A DNA stretch of 64,000 bases, from assembly GCF_022458985.1 (NCBI RefSeq), contig NC_061788.1, positions 485,499 through 549,498 on the forward strand. Direction: 5' to 3'. Source of the DNA: Mugil cephalus. Its lineage: Eukaryota; Chordata; Actinopteri; Mugiliformes; Mugilidae. The notes under the pieces were generated by a model. It did not search any database. It worked only from the letters and a program-made list of their open reading frames with translations, and was not told the origin of the DNA. Shown piece after piece: positions 11,201-22,680 of this stretch. A program made the translations under genes and the position numbers. Numbering within the stretch: position 1 is the first letter of the stretch; every line of letters begins with the position of its first letter.

Positions 11201-12189
11201 CACTGACTGACTGACAGCATGTTCTTTATTTAGATTGGTTTATTTATATTTATTTATTGAACGTTCTGCTACATTATTTAATTTTTGTTTGTTTGCCAAT
11301 CTGCATTTTTTCTAAGACTCTAAGTCCAAATGTTAATTGTCATTTTAAAAAAGTCTGTTCAATGTTAAAAGTCTTAAATAAAGACATTGGTTTAAGAAAG
11401 CATCTGTCTGTACTACTGTCACAAAATTCTGTCTCCCACTCTTGGTGAAAATGGTACGTTTTAACCCGCTTGTTGTTTTGGACACTGGTCGCCATCGTAA
11501 ACTCACGTCTCCACTGACTCATCAAGTTTGACAGCAGCACAACTTTATGATTGACAGCTAATTGGCTAATAATCATTTTGTGTTGGAAGGGGGCGGGACA
11601 ACTATGACTCTGATTCTGATTGGACATAAATTTAAGTAGATTTGCCAAGGGACTAATTAAGTTTTCAAATTTATGTATGATAACCCCTGAAACCCTAGTG
11701 CAGGATTAAGCGGTAGGAAGATGAGATGAGATGAGATTTATGTATGATTCACTGGCCCTTTGGCGAGCTACTTGGAAAGGGGCGGCGAGCTACTGGTAGC
11801 TTGCAAGCGATGCATTGGAGACTCCTGCTCTAGATCCTGGTTTAGCTTCACTAACACAAGCTCCTCCTTTCCTCTGATAACTTTTGACTGTCTACAATGT
11901 CCAAATGTTTTTAACGTTCGTCCTGGTTGGTCCAGCCACAAACATGGCAATAATTCACCATTTTTCATCTGCTTCAGTCCATGTGCCTCCACCTTGATTG
12001 CTTCCAGATTGATGACGTCCTGATGACGCTCCATGAAAACCCTCTATAAAATAGTTCATCATTCAGAGTGAGCTTCATACTGAACTATAAGAGCAGACCA
12101 CCTGTGACGATAAGAACCAACACTGAGCTGCCAGAGGAGCTTCATCATTACTTTGACTGGTTTTTGAACACGCTGCCTCCACCATCTAC

Positions 12190-12640
12190 TACATCCATCA
12201 CTCTTCAAGAACATCAAGTCAGACGTGTTTTAAAATGGTGAACCTCCAAGAAGCAGCTGAAACCAATGGAGTGCTTGGAAAAGTAATGAAGACATGTGCA
12301 GACCAGCTCTCAGGAGCCCTGACAAGGATATTCAACAAGTCCCTGTCACAAGTCTCCATCTCCACTCGTTTAAAGTCTGTTATCCCTCTCCTTAAAAAGC
12401 CAGGCATCATCAACCTAAATGAAGACAGTCATATTAACTCATTTTGGTTGTAATGAAGTGATTTGAGAAACTCACAGCAGAACACCTCAACCCCTCCCTC
12501 CCAGATCTGATCCTCAGTTTGCTTATAGGTCAAACTGATCAACACCCACACCACACTGAGCCATGTGGAGAAGCCAGGGAGCTACGTTAGAATTCTGTTT
12601 ATGGATCACAGTTCAGCGTTCAACAGAACTAGGAATTATT
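12190..12640 (+). pseudogene. Non-LTR retrotransposon reverse transcriptase fragment (CR1/Rex-like)
   Basis: The plus frames give LGKVMKTCADQLSGALTRIF, then IPLLKKPG, then FMDHSSAFN, the order found in CR1/Rex/L2-type reverse transcriptases (LK.CADQL, VPKK, FIDYSSAFN). Frame changes and stops separate the pieces. Confidence 0.7.
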
Positions 12641-12684
12641 TATTATCATGAGAATTATTATTGTGGAAATCAAGTATATTGATC

Positions 12685-15600
12685 TCACCACACAGTTGTC
12701 TGTGTAAATCCTTGATGCAGCTTCCATCCTGACAGCTCGTTGTTTCTCAGGTCCAGATGTTTCAGACTGGACGACTGGGAGCTGAGAACTGAGGACAGAA
12801 CTTCACAGCTTCTCTCTGAGAGGTTACAACCATTCAGCCTGAAACAGTGACAACATATAACATTACACTACTGACCAGATGATAATGTTAAAGTTGGCAC
12901 ATGAAGCAGATGAATTCTAACCTGAGAGTCTCCAGTTTACAGTTTGAACTCTTCAGTCCATCAGACAACAGCTTCACTCCTGAATTCTGCAGCTTGTTGT
13001 TACTCAGGTCCAGATGTTTCAGACTGGACGACTGGGAGCTGAGAACTGAGGACAGAGCTTCACAGCTTCTCTGAGAGGTTACAACCATTCAGCCTGAAAC
13101 AGTGACAACATATAACATTACACTACTGACCAGTGTTAAGATAAAATAATAACGTTAAAGTTGGCACATGAAGCAGCTGAATTCTAACCTGAGAGTCTCC
13201 AGTTTACAGTTTGAACTCTTCAGTCCATCAGACAACAGCTTCACTCCTGAATCCTGCAGGTTGTTGTTACTCAGGTCCAGATGTTTCAGACTGGACGACT
13301 GGGAGCTGAGAACTGAGGACAGAGCTTCACAGCTTCTCTGGGACAGATTACAGCCACTCAACCTGAAGGGAAACAAGACAAAATGTAACGAGGATGTCTG
13401 TGAATGTTCTCCAGGACATGGTGTATCCAAAAACAATAAAGAAAGGCAGCTGGAGTTTCATCAAGACGTTTCATCCAAGTAGCTCCTTTAGTTCAAGGAC
13501 TGGTGGGAAAAGCACAATTAACAGATTTGTGCACTGGAGAAACTAAACAACCATCCACAAACACATGGCTCAACACAGGAGAGACCATCAGGAAATGATT
13601 CAACAGTCCACCTGCACCTGAAGGACAAAGGGCGTCTTCCTTTAAAGACAACGGCATCCATACAGAATACAGATGGTTAGAAAGAGGAGTAAAGGAAACC
13701 ATCTATGGACTGAGATACAGGCCCAATCCCAGTTCTCATTCTTACTCCTTCATCTTCGTCTTCTCCTTTCCCCTTGAAACAGTGGATGGAGCTCGTGGTA
13801 AAATGTTCTCCTACAGAAATGAGACACCACTTGATCATCGTTTACATCGCCATCCTTTGCTGCTAGCTGGCTGCTACATCAACAGAGTCGACAAGTGTCA
13901 TAAACAACCAGGAAAGTGCCACACATACATTTATGTGAGTCCTTGTTCTGTTCAGCCATCACTGCACTGCTCTTTGATTACTGAGGTAGTCAGGTTACGC
14001 AGGGGATGATGGGAAATTTCTCTTAGCCCTTTTTTCAAGTGTGGTCCTGGGAATCTTCATTTCAAGGACAGTGTAGTCCTTCATTTTAGCCCAACCCCTT
14101 AATCCTCCTTAATGGGACTGGTGCATAATCTGCCCTCAATCTGAATCACAGTCTGAACTTTCCTGTTTAAACCCCAACTCTCCACCAGTCCTTCAGAACT
14201 GAAGACTTGAACGAAATGTTACATGAATTTCTTTAAAGTTTTTGGAAATAACAAGAATAAGTGACCTTTTGCAAAACCACACCCCCAAACAGTCATTGTC
14301 CAATCATACATCCTAGCAACAGTTGCTATGTAAAGAAGGTTCATCAAACTGCCGACCTTCGACAAGATAATGTTGAAGCGGTTTTCTTCCCAACAGGAGC
14401 GGAGCCTTAAGTGGATCAAACAGTGTGGAAGGACCCACTTCAGCTACTGTAGCTGTTGCGTTGGGTTTCCACAGTTTTCTCCATTGAGCGGTATGCTTTC
14501 ACCTCAATAATCGTATTTTCGCCTTCGTTGCATATTTTGATGTTTTGCATATGAAACTCTGACACTATACTTCTCCCCACCATGACACTATACAGAGACT
14601 CCTTTGGTGTCAAGAAGCTTAACGGGCAACAATAACTAAGGTGGGTGGGGCTTTGGCAGGTTAGCAACAGTAACTAAGGGGAGGGGTTTTTGCAAAAGGT
14701 CATTTTTCTTATTTCTCGACATTAATCATAACTGATTCAGTTTCTACTTACAGAGCTTTGTTGGAGGCTTTGACCATTGGCAGCAGCCTCAGAAGAACCT
14801 CCTCTGAAGCAGAGTATTTCTTCAGGTCAAACTCATCCAGATCTTCTCCTGATGACAGTAAGATGAAGCCCAGAGCTGACCACTGAGCAGGAGACAGTTT
14901 ATCTGTGGAGAGACGTCCTGATCTCAGGGACTGTTGGATCTCCTCCACTACAGAACCATCATTCAGTTCATTCAGACAGTGGAACAGATTGATTCTTCTC
15001 TCTGGAGATGGATGTTCTCTGATCTTCTTCTTCACATGGTGTCTTATTAGCTGATTGGTCTGTGATCTACTTCCTGTCTGTGTCAGCAGGCCTCCTAGGA
15101 GAGTCTGATTGGTCTGCAGTGAAAGACCCAGGAGGAAGCGCAGGAACAAGTCTGGGTGTCCATCTGGACTCTGTAAGACCTTGTCAATAGTGATGCTGTG
15201 GATCTCTGGCAGAGGATTTAGAGCATTTATTTTTTTGGTATTAATGTCTGAGACCACAAACAGAGCAGCCAGAAACTCCACTATGCTCACATGGACAAAG
15301 CTGAACACCTTGTTTCTGTCCTTCCTCAGCTGATGCTCCTCTTTAATGAATTGAGAGGAGACTTTTGAAAACATGGAGACGTCACTGAAACCGTTTTGGC
15401 AGACGTTTAGATCTTCCTCAGAGAACATCAGGTTGTCTTTCACCATCTGGTTAAAAGCCAGCTCTGAAAGTGTCTTAATGTACTGGATGCTTGTTTCTGA
15501 GCCATATTTCTGCTCCATGTGTCTGATCTGAACCATCAGGAAGTGGATGTACATCTCAGTCAGGGTCTTGGGCAGCTCTCCTCCCTCTCTGGTTTCCATC

Positions 15601-17046
15601 ACATCCTCCAGAACTGTAGCAGTGATCCAGCAGAAGACTGGGATGTGACACATGATGTGGAGGCTTCGTGATGTCTTGATGTGGGAGATGATGCTGCTGG
15701 CCTGCTCCTCATCTCTGAACCTCTTCCTGAAGTACTCCTCCTTCTGGGTTTCAGTGAACCCTCTGACCTCTGTCACCATGTCAACACACTCAGGAGGGAT
15801 CTGATTGGCTGCTGCAGGTCGTGTGGTTATCCAGAGGCGAGCAGAGGGAAGCAGTTTCCCCCTGATGAGGTTTGTCAGCAGCACATCCACTGAGGTGGAC
15901 TCTGTCACGTCAACTGGCAGCTTCACTTTGGTCGTGAAGTCGAGCTGAAGGCGGCTCTCGTCCAGTCCATCCAACACAAAAACAAGTCTGTGTTCACTCT
16001 TGTCAAAGTCTGAGTTTCCTGACGTCTGCAGAGCTTTGAAGATGCTGTTAAGTTCCTCCTGTTTCATGAACACAGTTTCAGGAACACATGTGTGGATGAG
16101 TTCTACTAAACTCAGCTTTTCCTCTCTGTACAGATTCAGCTCACTAAACGTGAAAGGGAAAATCAGCTGCACATCCTCACAGCTTCTACCTTCAGCCCAG
16201 TTCAACACAAATTTATGCACCAGGAAACTTTTACCAATTCCTTCCTCCCCAGTGGTCAGCACAGTTCTCATATTCCTTTTCCTTCCAGAGGGGTGTGTGA
16301 AGATGCTGCTGAGTTCAGGTCCTGCAGGTTTTCCAGATGCCATATCAAAGAGACTGAACAGCCTGTTGAAGTGTGTGTCTCCTCCAGCTGTGATGTGAAG
16401 CTGAGTGTAGATGTCATCCAGAATCTTCTCGTCCTTCTTTGTTGTCCATCCTTCTTGTTGGTGCTTAAACCTGCTCTGGAGGTTTGACTGGAGCCTGGTT
16501 TTATACCTTGTGATGATTTGTGGAGGTTTTGGTTGTAGAGTCACATCTGAGTAGAACATAAACATGTTAGAAACAAAGTGTTTCATACAAAGCAGCTTTA
16601 AAGAAACATGTGCTTCAATAAATAAATAGCTGGATCTGGATCTAGTGGCCTCAGACTGAAGCTGTGTCTAAACAGGTTGACTTCAGATTAGACACTGGAT
16701 CCTGAACCTGGTTCACATGTAGTATATGGTACAGAAGATGATATAGTATCAACGTGTTCTCCTGCATCTTACCATGTGATGCTGGACTGATGTTTGATAA
16801 TTTCTCCACCAGATCATTCCTCTTGATCTTCCCTAAAGTTTTCTTCAACACCTCCACAGACTGAAGGCTGTAGTTCTCCACCATTTTATCCACTGTTTTC
16901 TGTCTGTCTGCATCATCCAGATGACTCTTTGGGATGAACATGGAACCTTCCAGGATGTCCGGCTGCTGCAAGTACCACTTGAATTGACTGAATTCTTCAT
17001 GTCCCAACTCTTCCAGTGTCCTAAAAAGCAATTCTTTTAATGCCAT
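12685..17046 (-). CDS. NLR gene B: PYRIN-NACHT-LRR receptor, NLRC3-like, LRR part frameshifted
   Basis: Coding exons on the minus strand are PYRIN 17,046-16,773; FISNA/NACHT 16,546-14,752 (1,795 bp); LRR1 13,362-13,189 (174 bp); LRR2 13,093-12,922 (172 bp); and LRR3 12,838 to a TGA at 12,685-12,687. Phases agree through LRR1. Domain evidence is a PYRIN start MALKELLF, a FISNA segment, Walker [10 protein letters not shown], Walker [11 protein letters not shown] and NACHT-associated helices. LRR1 contains [14 protein letters not shown], then [23 protein letters not shown]2 lacks two bases of a CT run, which creates a TGA at 13,060-13,062. The predicted product therefore ends just after LRR1 unless LRR2 is skipped. 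No B30.2 exon was found. It is probably a cytosolic innate immune receptor. The assignment of LRR3 as the last exon is tentative. Confidence 0.8.
12922..13093 (-). other. LRR exon with 2-bp deletion (172 instead of 174 bp)
   Basis: Compared with the exons at 13,189-13,362 and 12,685-12,838, this exon reads CTTCTCTGAGAGG where LRR3 reads CTTCTCTCTGAGAGG (plus strand). The lost CT shifts the frame and gives an immediate stop. The splice sites are intact, and joining LRR1 directly to LRR3 keeps the frame. Confidence 0.8.
13560..13705 (+). pseudogene. Penelope-like retroelement C-terminal fragment
   Basis: Plus frames give [10 protein letters not shown], then in another frame [12 protein letters not shown]. 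This resembles the HLHL.DKGH...DRWFERGVKEAIY segment at the C-terminus of Penelope-type elements. It is frameshifted and short. The family call is moderate. Confidence 0.5.
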
Positions 17047-17389
17047 TTCAGTTCCTCTTTGGCTTCTTTGCTTCAAAGCTCTGGCTTCACTCTGGTTTCT
17101 GCATGTGAGGAAAACTGTGTCATCTCAACAATAATTACTCTGTCATCTTAAATATTCACCAGCAAGAAGCAACACATTTGGGCATACGTAAAAGACAGGA
17201 GAGGACAATAAGACATTTCTATTGGCTGAAAATGCACCAAGATGTGGTGGTATACTGCTGGTCATGTCATGACTGTCAGGTGGTTGGTAAACTGAATCAA
17301 CACCAAACCATGAACCTTGAACTACATTGATGTGTATATCCTTATTCAAATTTCCTGCTTATTCTACATATACTTATTGCCTACATTGC

Positions 17390-17490
17390 TCTTTGTTCTG
17401 AACACTCCTACACTTTTAGTAGGAGCTGTTGTAACGAAAAGTAATTTCCTCTTTGGATCAACAAAGTAATTCTCATTCTGATTGTCGAGT
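17390..17490 (+). mobile_element. Possible LINE 3' tail
   Basis: The text GTAATTTCCTCTTTGGATCA and the following AACAAAGTAATTCTCATTCTG resemble the 3' tails of fish L2/Rex-type LINEs (GAATTTCCC...GGGATCAATAAAGT). Short, no coding part. Confidence 0.4.
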
Positions 17491-18689
17491 AGACTCTTGA
17501 GTAGAGTCAGTTGAGCCGGAAAAAAGTGAATGCGTTTGTATTTCTCCTGAGCTGGTGCCAGCCAGGCTGTTAAATTGTTTAAAATTTGTAGAAACACCTG
17601 CATTATTTGCCTCTAGAGGAAGCTCAGGACATTGTGACATTAGTTAAGAAACATATTTGTCTTTTTAAGGACACTCTCAGTCTTACAAAGCTAGATTCCC
17701 ATGATGTGGATAAAGGTGATGCGGTTCCTAACATCCCTATAAGTTACCTCCTCACAGATGGGCTGAGGTTAAGGTCTCTGCTCACAACGCCGCCATATTG
17801 GTAGGAAATTGGTCCTCTCTATTCAGTTGACAACTGCTAGCAACTAACCAGTTATCTTGGGGCTGTTGTGCCCCAGGATGCCAGAATAGTTGGGAATAAG
17901 CAAAGTGTATAATTTTCTAGGACTCTCAAACATCCCGCGATACTGCAGATGTGGATTAATGCAATAAAATGAGAAAAGGGTGCGATTCTTCAAGAAACGG
18001 GTTTCTCTTGCGTAGTAATCATTAACTATCAGGGACAGAATCCAGACTTTTCCATATGTAATGTGTTGTTTATTTAGCATGTTTTTAACACGATGTCCAA
18101 AAGATTTCTTTGCATAAAGGCAATATAGGCTAATATTTATAACATGGATTACAAAGGATTTACTCACAATGTTCCCTCTAATTTTTCATGTGTCTGGGCA
18201 TACACACAAGCTCTCTGAGCACACTGAGGACCATTGTGAGCAATATCAGATGTGCACGCTGTGGCCACACACCAGTATCACACCTGTTCAACACCTTGGA
18301 TCATGTGAGTAGTTTTAGTGCTGAATGAGTAAGTTACTCTCTCACTCTAAGTAGCAACATTCCGCACTCTAAAACGAGATTTTTGGAAAAAGATCATGGT
18401 CATTGAACAGTGATTGATCAACAACGATAAGACCTATCAAAACGAGAAAGTGATACATCAATACACAAGGCTGGTGTCTACATTTTAAAGTTTAAATGAA
18501 GTCTGTAGGTGAAAGTTTGCCTGAGCACTTTAAACTGTCCATCACACAAAGAGGAGTGGCCAGTGGTGGCTTATCTGGTTATTATCTTAACTTTTATTCA
18601 GTTTAGTTATTTTAGTTTTATTTCTGGTCATTCGTACTTAGGCCATTACTTAGGCCTCAGTTTCCTGGCGTAGGCTAGAAGAAAACTGT

Positions 18690-19455
18690 GTGAGACCCTG
18701 GAACTTGCAGGAGCTTCTTTTTGCTATCATATCCAATAAACAATGCCGATTACGTTTTCGCCCAATAGTCTCACAACTCATCCAGACATGGCGTGCAGCT
18801 GAACTTCAGCATAAAATCTCCTGTAAGTGGCACAGACTTACACCGATCTTTAACAACCATGGCCTATTAATTGGAGGGAGACCTATCTCTCGTTCTGCCT
18901 GGAGTAACAGTAATATTCGCACTTTAGACGAGGTATACAGTGACACTGGGCTGCGCACCTTTCAAGATATTAGAGAGAGGCTCTCTTTTTCGATCTGCAA
19001 CGTCGATCATCTTCACAGGCGTATGGTGCTCCGGGACACCAACCGTTACCCATTCACCCACTTTACAAATTACTCACCACTCGAATTAAAAAGAGAGGTA
19101 TAGTAAGATTTGAGTGGTCACAGGTGTGGGCAAATATTAGAGAGGCTTCCTGCAACCCTGACCACCAGCAGATCCACTTTAACTATGTACACAACTATGT
19201 AACATATTTGACCCCTCGCAAACTCCATTGTATGAAGTTGATAACCGATCCCTTGTGTAGCCTATGTTCTACGAAGGCCTCTGGCACTTCTTTTGCATAT
19301 GATGTGAAATTATCCTCCAGTTTCACAGTTCTGGTCCAAGGTGGCAGCCAAGCTTTCTGATTTAGTATCAGTGACCATACCATTGACTATACCTGTCGTG
19401 CTCTTCTCTTGATGTCTTGTTGTGAGACTCTAACCTACTTGTTTCTCCTGATTGG

Positions 19456-19513
<58 letters not shown>

Positions 19514-19868
19514 ATACATGTGTGCATACATGTCAGATATACTGTATATACTCTATAGGACATTAGTAGACCTAAGAGAGCGTACTAGTGTGAGTGTGGT
19601 GCTGGTGTGGGGGGTGGTGCCCCTTTTTCTCTCTCTTATTTATTTTATTTATAATTTCTAATTTTATTTATTTATGATTTTAATGCACTTTTGGTTTGGT
19701 TTGATTTTGCTTCCACCTTGTTGACGTGCAAGGTTAACACTATTATTATTATTACTTTGCGATTTAGTCATTACAGCCAGTTTTGTACTGTCTCTATTGT
19801 CAATTAATGAGTCATGTTTTTGGTTGTAACTTGTTTTCTTGTTAAATAAACATTTGATCACAAAAAAA
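18690..19868 (+). pseudogene. L1-like LINE ORF2 3' remnant
   Basis: The plus-strand translation 18,690-19,103 (RFRPIVSQLIQTWRAAELQH, then GRPISRSAWSNSNI) continues in a second frame at 19,124 (WANIREASCNPDHQQIHFNY, then YLTPRKLHCMKLITDPLCSLC). This is the C-terminal region of fish L1/Tx1-clade ORF2, including the start of its Cys motif. Frame changes break it. A TG microsatellite (19,458-19,511) and an AATAAA followed by an A run near 19,845-19,867 mark the probable 3' end. Confidence 0.7.
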
Positions 19869-20703
19869 CCCTTTGGTTTGACTTTGGCGATTAAAAGATA
19901 AGATTGGAGTGAAACAATTAAAAACAATGTGCACACTTAATATCAGAACAGATTTATGTGAAATGCATCATCAGTTGCAGCATGAATAACGTCATAGGTT
20001 AGAAAAAATTGTGACTGAAATTACATGAAGTTAATCATCATTTGGGGGATTCTTCTTACATGTTAATGCTAATGCTAACCACTAGCTAACTCATTAGTTG
20101 TGTGTTCCAGGGGCGTCCAAGCAGAAGTTGTATTTACTATGTTACCCTCTGCAGTGGTTCCTCTTACTTCTTGTAATATCTTTGTTGGAGACGCTTCACT
20201 TTGATAAAGACAGACCAGACTTTGTCCCCTCTGTGTCCTTTGGTCAAATTGTCCATCCAGTGAGACAGTGTCATCAGCTGGGCCAACATTTTAAAATAAC
20301 ACTCATGGTCTCTGGGAGTGAGTGTATTAGTATATTCTCTAAAATATGTGTTTCCTCGTCCATTTATGCTAAAACATTTTGTTTAAATATGCTAACCATC
20401 ATTTACAGGCTATAGTGTTTGAGAACTTTTGCCTCCAGATGCCTCCAGGGGAGGGGCACCCCTCAAAATACGTCACACTGTTTACAAACTAATAACACAG
20501 TTAAGAGGTACACATCACATTAGAGGCCCCTGCTCATGATACCTTACATGTTTTTCATTCATTGGCTGGACTGGATGAGAGGGGTTGGGTTTGTGTGTGG
20601 TGGGGATCATCTTGAGCACTGAAGACACCCACTCCTCATCCCAGTCCAGCATATCATACTTTCTTCCAACATCCCACTCTTACATCTTACATCACTTATA
20701 CTT

Positions 20704-21741
20704 CAGTGGCAGGCCGTGCATTTTCCATCTAGGCCTTCAATACCCTCCAGATTTATAAAACCATCCGCTCCCCACCCCACTACCTAACGGGACCTCCCTT
20801 TCCTGAAAGTCACTTTTCCTATAGAACACATCTAATAAACAATGAGGTTACTGATCTATTTTAAGCAAAGACAATATTTAATTTCATTTTCTTTAGCATT
20901 GCTTCGCCTCCGTTCTCTGTTTTTAATGGATAGTGCATCTTAATACGACTGTCATCACATAAATAATAATAAAACAGGATGTTGCATCATAGCCAGGTCT
21001 CTCATACAGCCAGATGAACGTCATTACTAATGCAAGAAACTCAGAACAATTCAAAACACAGACAACAAGTCTCGTCTCCTTCACTGCAGCCACCAGAGTC
21101 ACATACGTCAAATCCAGCAGAAGCTTCAATGTCGATCCAGTAAAATGGCAAAAAGATACATAAAAGATGTAAATATAATTCATTTTCCTCACCATTAAGA
21201 AACAATTTAGAGTTTTCATCTGAGCCTGTGAGTACTGCTCCTAGTTAGTGGACTGAAAGTGTCTGAGCAACTTTTTCTGTAGTTGCAGCTTTTCTTGAAA
21301 ATGACTTTGACAGTAAATTCTCAACCAAATCCATTTCTTCTCCTTCAGCCATTGTTTAGGGACAAATCAGCTATTAAATCAACACAACATTAGCTCACAA
21401 CAGATGTAGTTTTCAAGCTCTGGCTACTCTCTGACTGTCTAATCAGAGGCTGTGAATATGCTAATGTTAGCTACACCTGCTATCAGGCCCTGGTGTCCTC
21501 AACTCAACATCTGATTGGTTAAAGCCACAGTCTGATCAGCACTTATTTTACGCTGCGGGGCCTGAAGAACTGATCCTGAAGGCCTCCAAGCAGATTTCTT
21601 TGACTCTAACAACAAATGAAGGCTAACATAACCTCTTGAATTATTGAATAGGTATTCATGGTAAATATAATTAAGTCTGTTATTCAGATATTTTTTTAGG
21701 CCAACAGAAAAGGCCTTGCAGGCCCTGACGGAGCACCACTG
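20704..21741. mobile_element. Non-autonomous hAT-type DNA transposon
   Basis: The left end CAGTGGCAGGCCGTGCA and the right end (read inward) CAGTGGTGCTCCGTCAGGGC are imperfect terminal inverted repeats. TTATACTT flanks both sides exactly (20,696-20,703 and 21,742-21,749); 8-bp target duplications are the hAT hallmark. The 1,038-bp interior has no transposase frame. It inserted next to the presumed exon 1 of NLR gene B. Confidence 0.85.
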
Positions 21742-21747
21742 TTATAC

Positions 21748-21757
21748 TTTCACTTTC
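21748..21757 (-). promoter_or_regulatory. ISRE/IRF-like element near NLR B exon 1
   Basis: Same GAAAGTGAAA motif as at 4193-4202, at the same spacing from the exon 1 donor. The right target duplication of a hAT element (21,742-21,749) overlaps its first two bases. Confidence 0.35.
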
Positions 21758-21807
21758 ACACTAAACAAAACCAATAATTCTTATGTTAAAACTGAAGCTT
21801 CACTCAC

Positions 21808-22000
21808 CAAAGACACTTCATGTGACAACAGCAACTTTCTTTAAACGTTCTTCTGCACAGGAACAACACAAAAAGAGAAAACATTGAAGACGTTTTGCTG
21901 AAATACAACAGTAGCCTATTCTTCCTCCGTCCTCTGTCTGCAGACGGATTCTACTTCCTCAGAATCAGCGTCTGTAGCTCTCAACCGTCCCACCAGCAGA
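21808..22000 (-). other. Possible non-coding first exon of NLR gene B
   Basis: Paralogous to 4249-4440, ending in the same donor (TTTG|GTGAGTGA on the minus strand). It lies 4.8 kb upstream of the PYRIN exon of gene B. The 5' boundary is unknown. Confidence 0.4.
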
Positions 22001-22149
22001 TCTGCTCTGTCTCAGTTCAACCACAAAACCACAACAGCTCCATCAGAGCAAAAAGACGTCACAGTGACATGATTAAAACACAGATCAGTCAGTACACACT
22101 TCACACCGATACAGTTCAGAGTTTGACCACTTTCTGTGTCTCCTAATGC

Positions 22150-22425
22150 ACCTGTCTCTAGTCCGTCCCAGCTGTCACTGGGTGAGAGACGGAGTCCACC
22201 CTGAACAGGTCTAACTAACACAGAGACAAACAACCATTCACACTCACACCTAGAGTCAGTGTAGAGTCACCAATCAGCCTAATGAGCAGGTCTCTGGAGG
22301 AGGGAGGACACAGACACATGGAGACATGGAGAACATGCAAACTCCACCCAGAAAGACCTGAGCTGGACTCGAACCTGGACCTTCTCACTGGGAGACATCA
22401 GCGCTGACCACCGAGCTGCTGTGTT
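22150..22425 (-). mobile_element. SINE-type repeat, reverse orientation
   Basis: Reverse complement of the family seen at 4588-4898: CAGCTGTCACTGGGTGAGAG, then CAACCATTCACACTCACACC, then GAACATGCAAACTCCACCC and the tRNA-like head near 22,400. Confidence 0.7.
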
Positions 22426-22559
22426 TCATTTAATGTTGATATTATTTTATGTTTTCATGTTTTATTTATTCATTATTTGTGCTGTGTGTCTAAAATAATA
22501 ATTATGACCATGATCAAAATAATAATAACATCTTCAACTACCTTCATAGTTCAAAAACT

Positions 22560-22680
22560 GGGACAGACATGGTGGACAGAAGGACAGGGGGACAGGAGGA
22601 CATGGGGGACATGGGGACTGGGGGACAGGGGGACATGGGGACAGGAGGACATGGAGCTGGAGCTGGAGACGGGGGGACAT
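22560..22680 (+). repeat. GGGGACA-type minisatellite
   Basis: Irregular tandem GGACA/GGGGGACATG units. Followed by a CCTCC-rich tract to about 23,050, including a CCT run at about 22,988-23,040. Confidence 0.7.

Noticed and set aside
17607-17804. Plus-strand frame MPLEEAQDIVTLVKKH
   Set aside because: Short, no family match; lies in a repeat-rich intron of NLR gene B.
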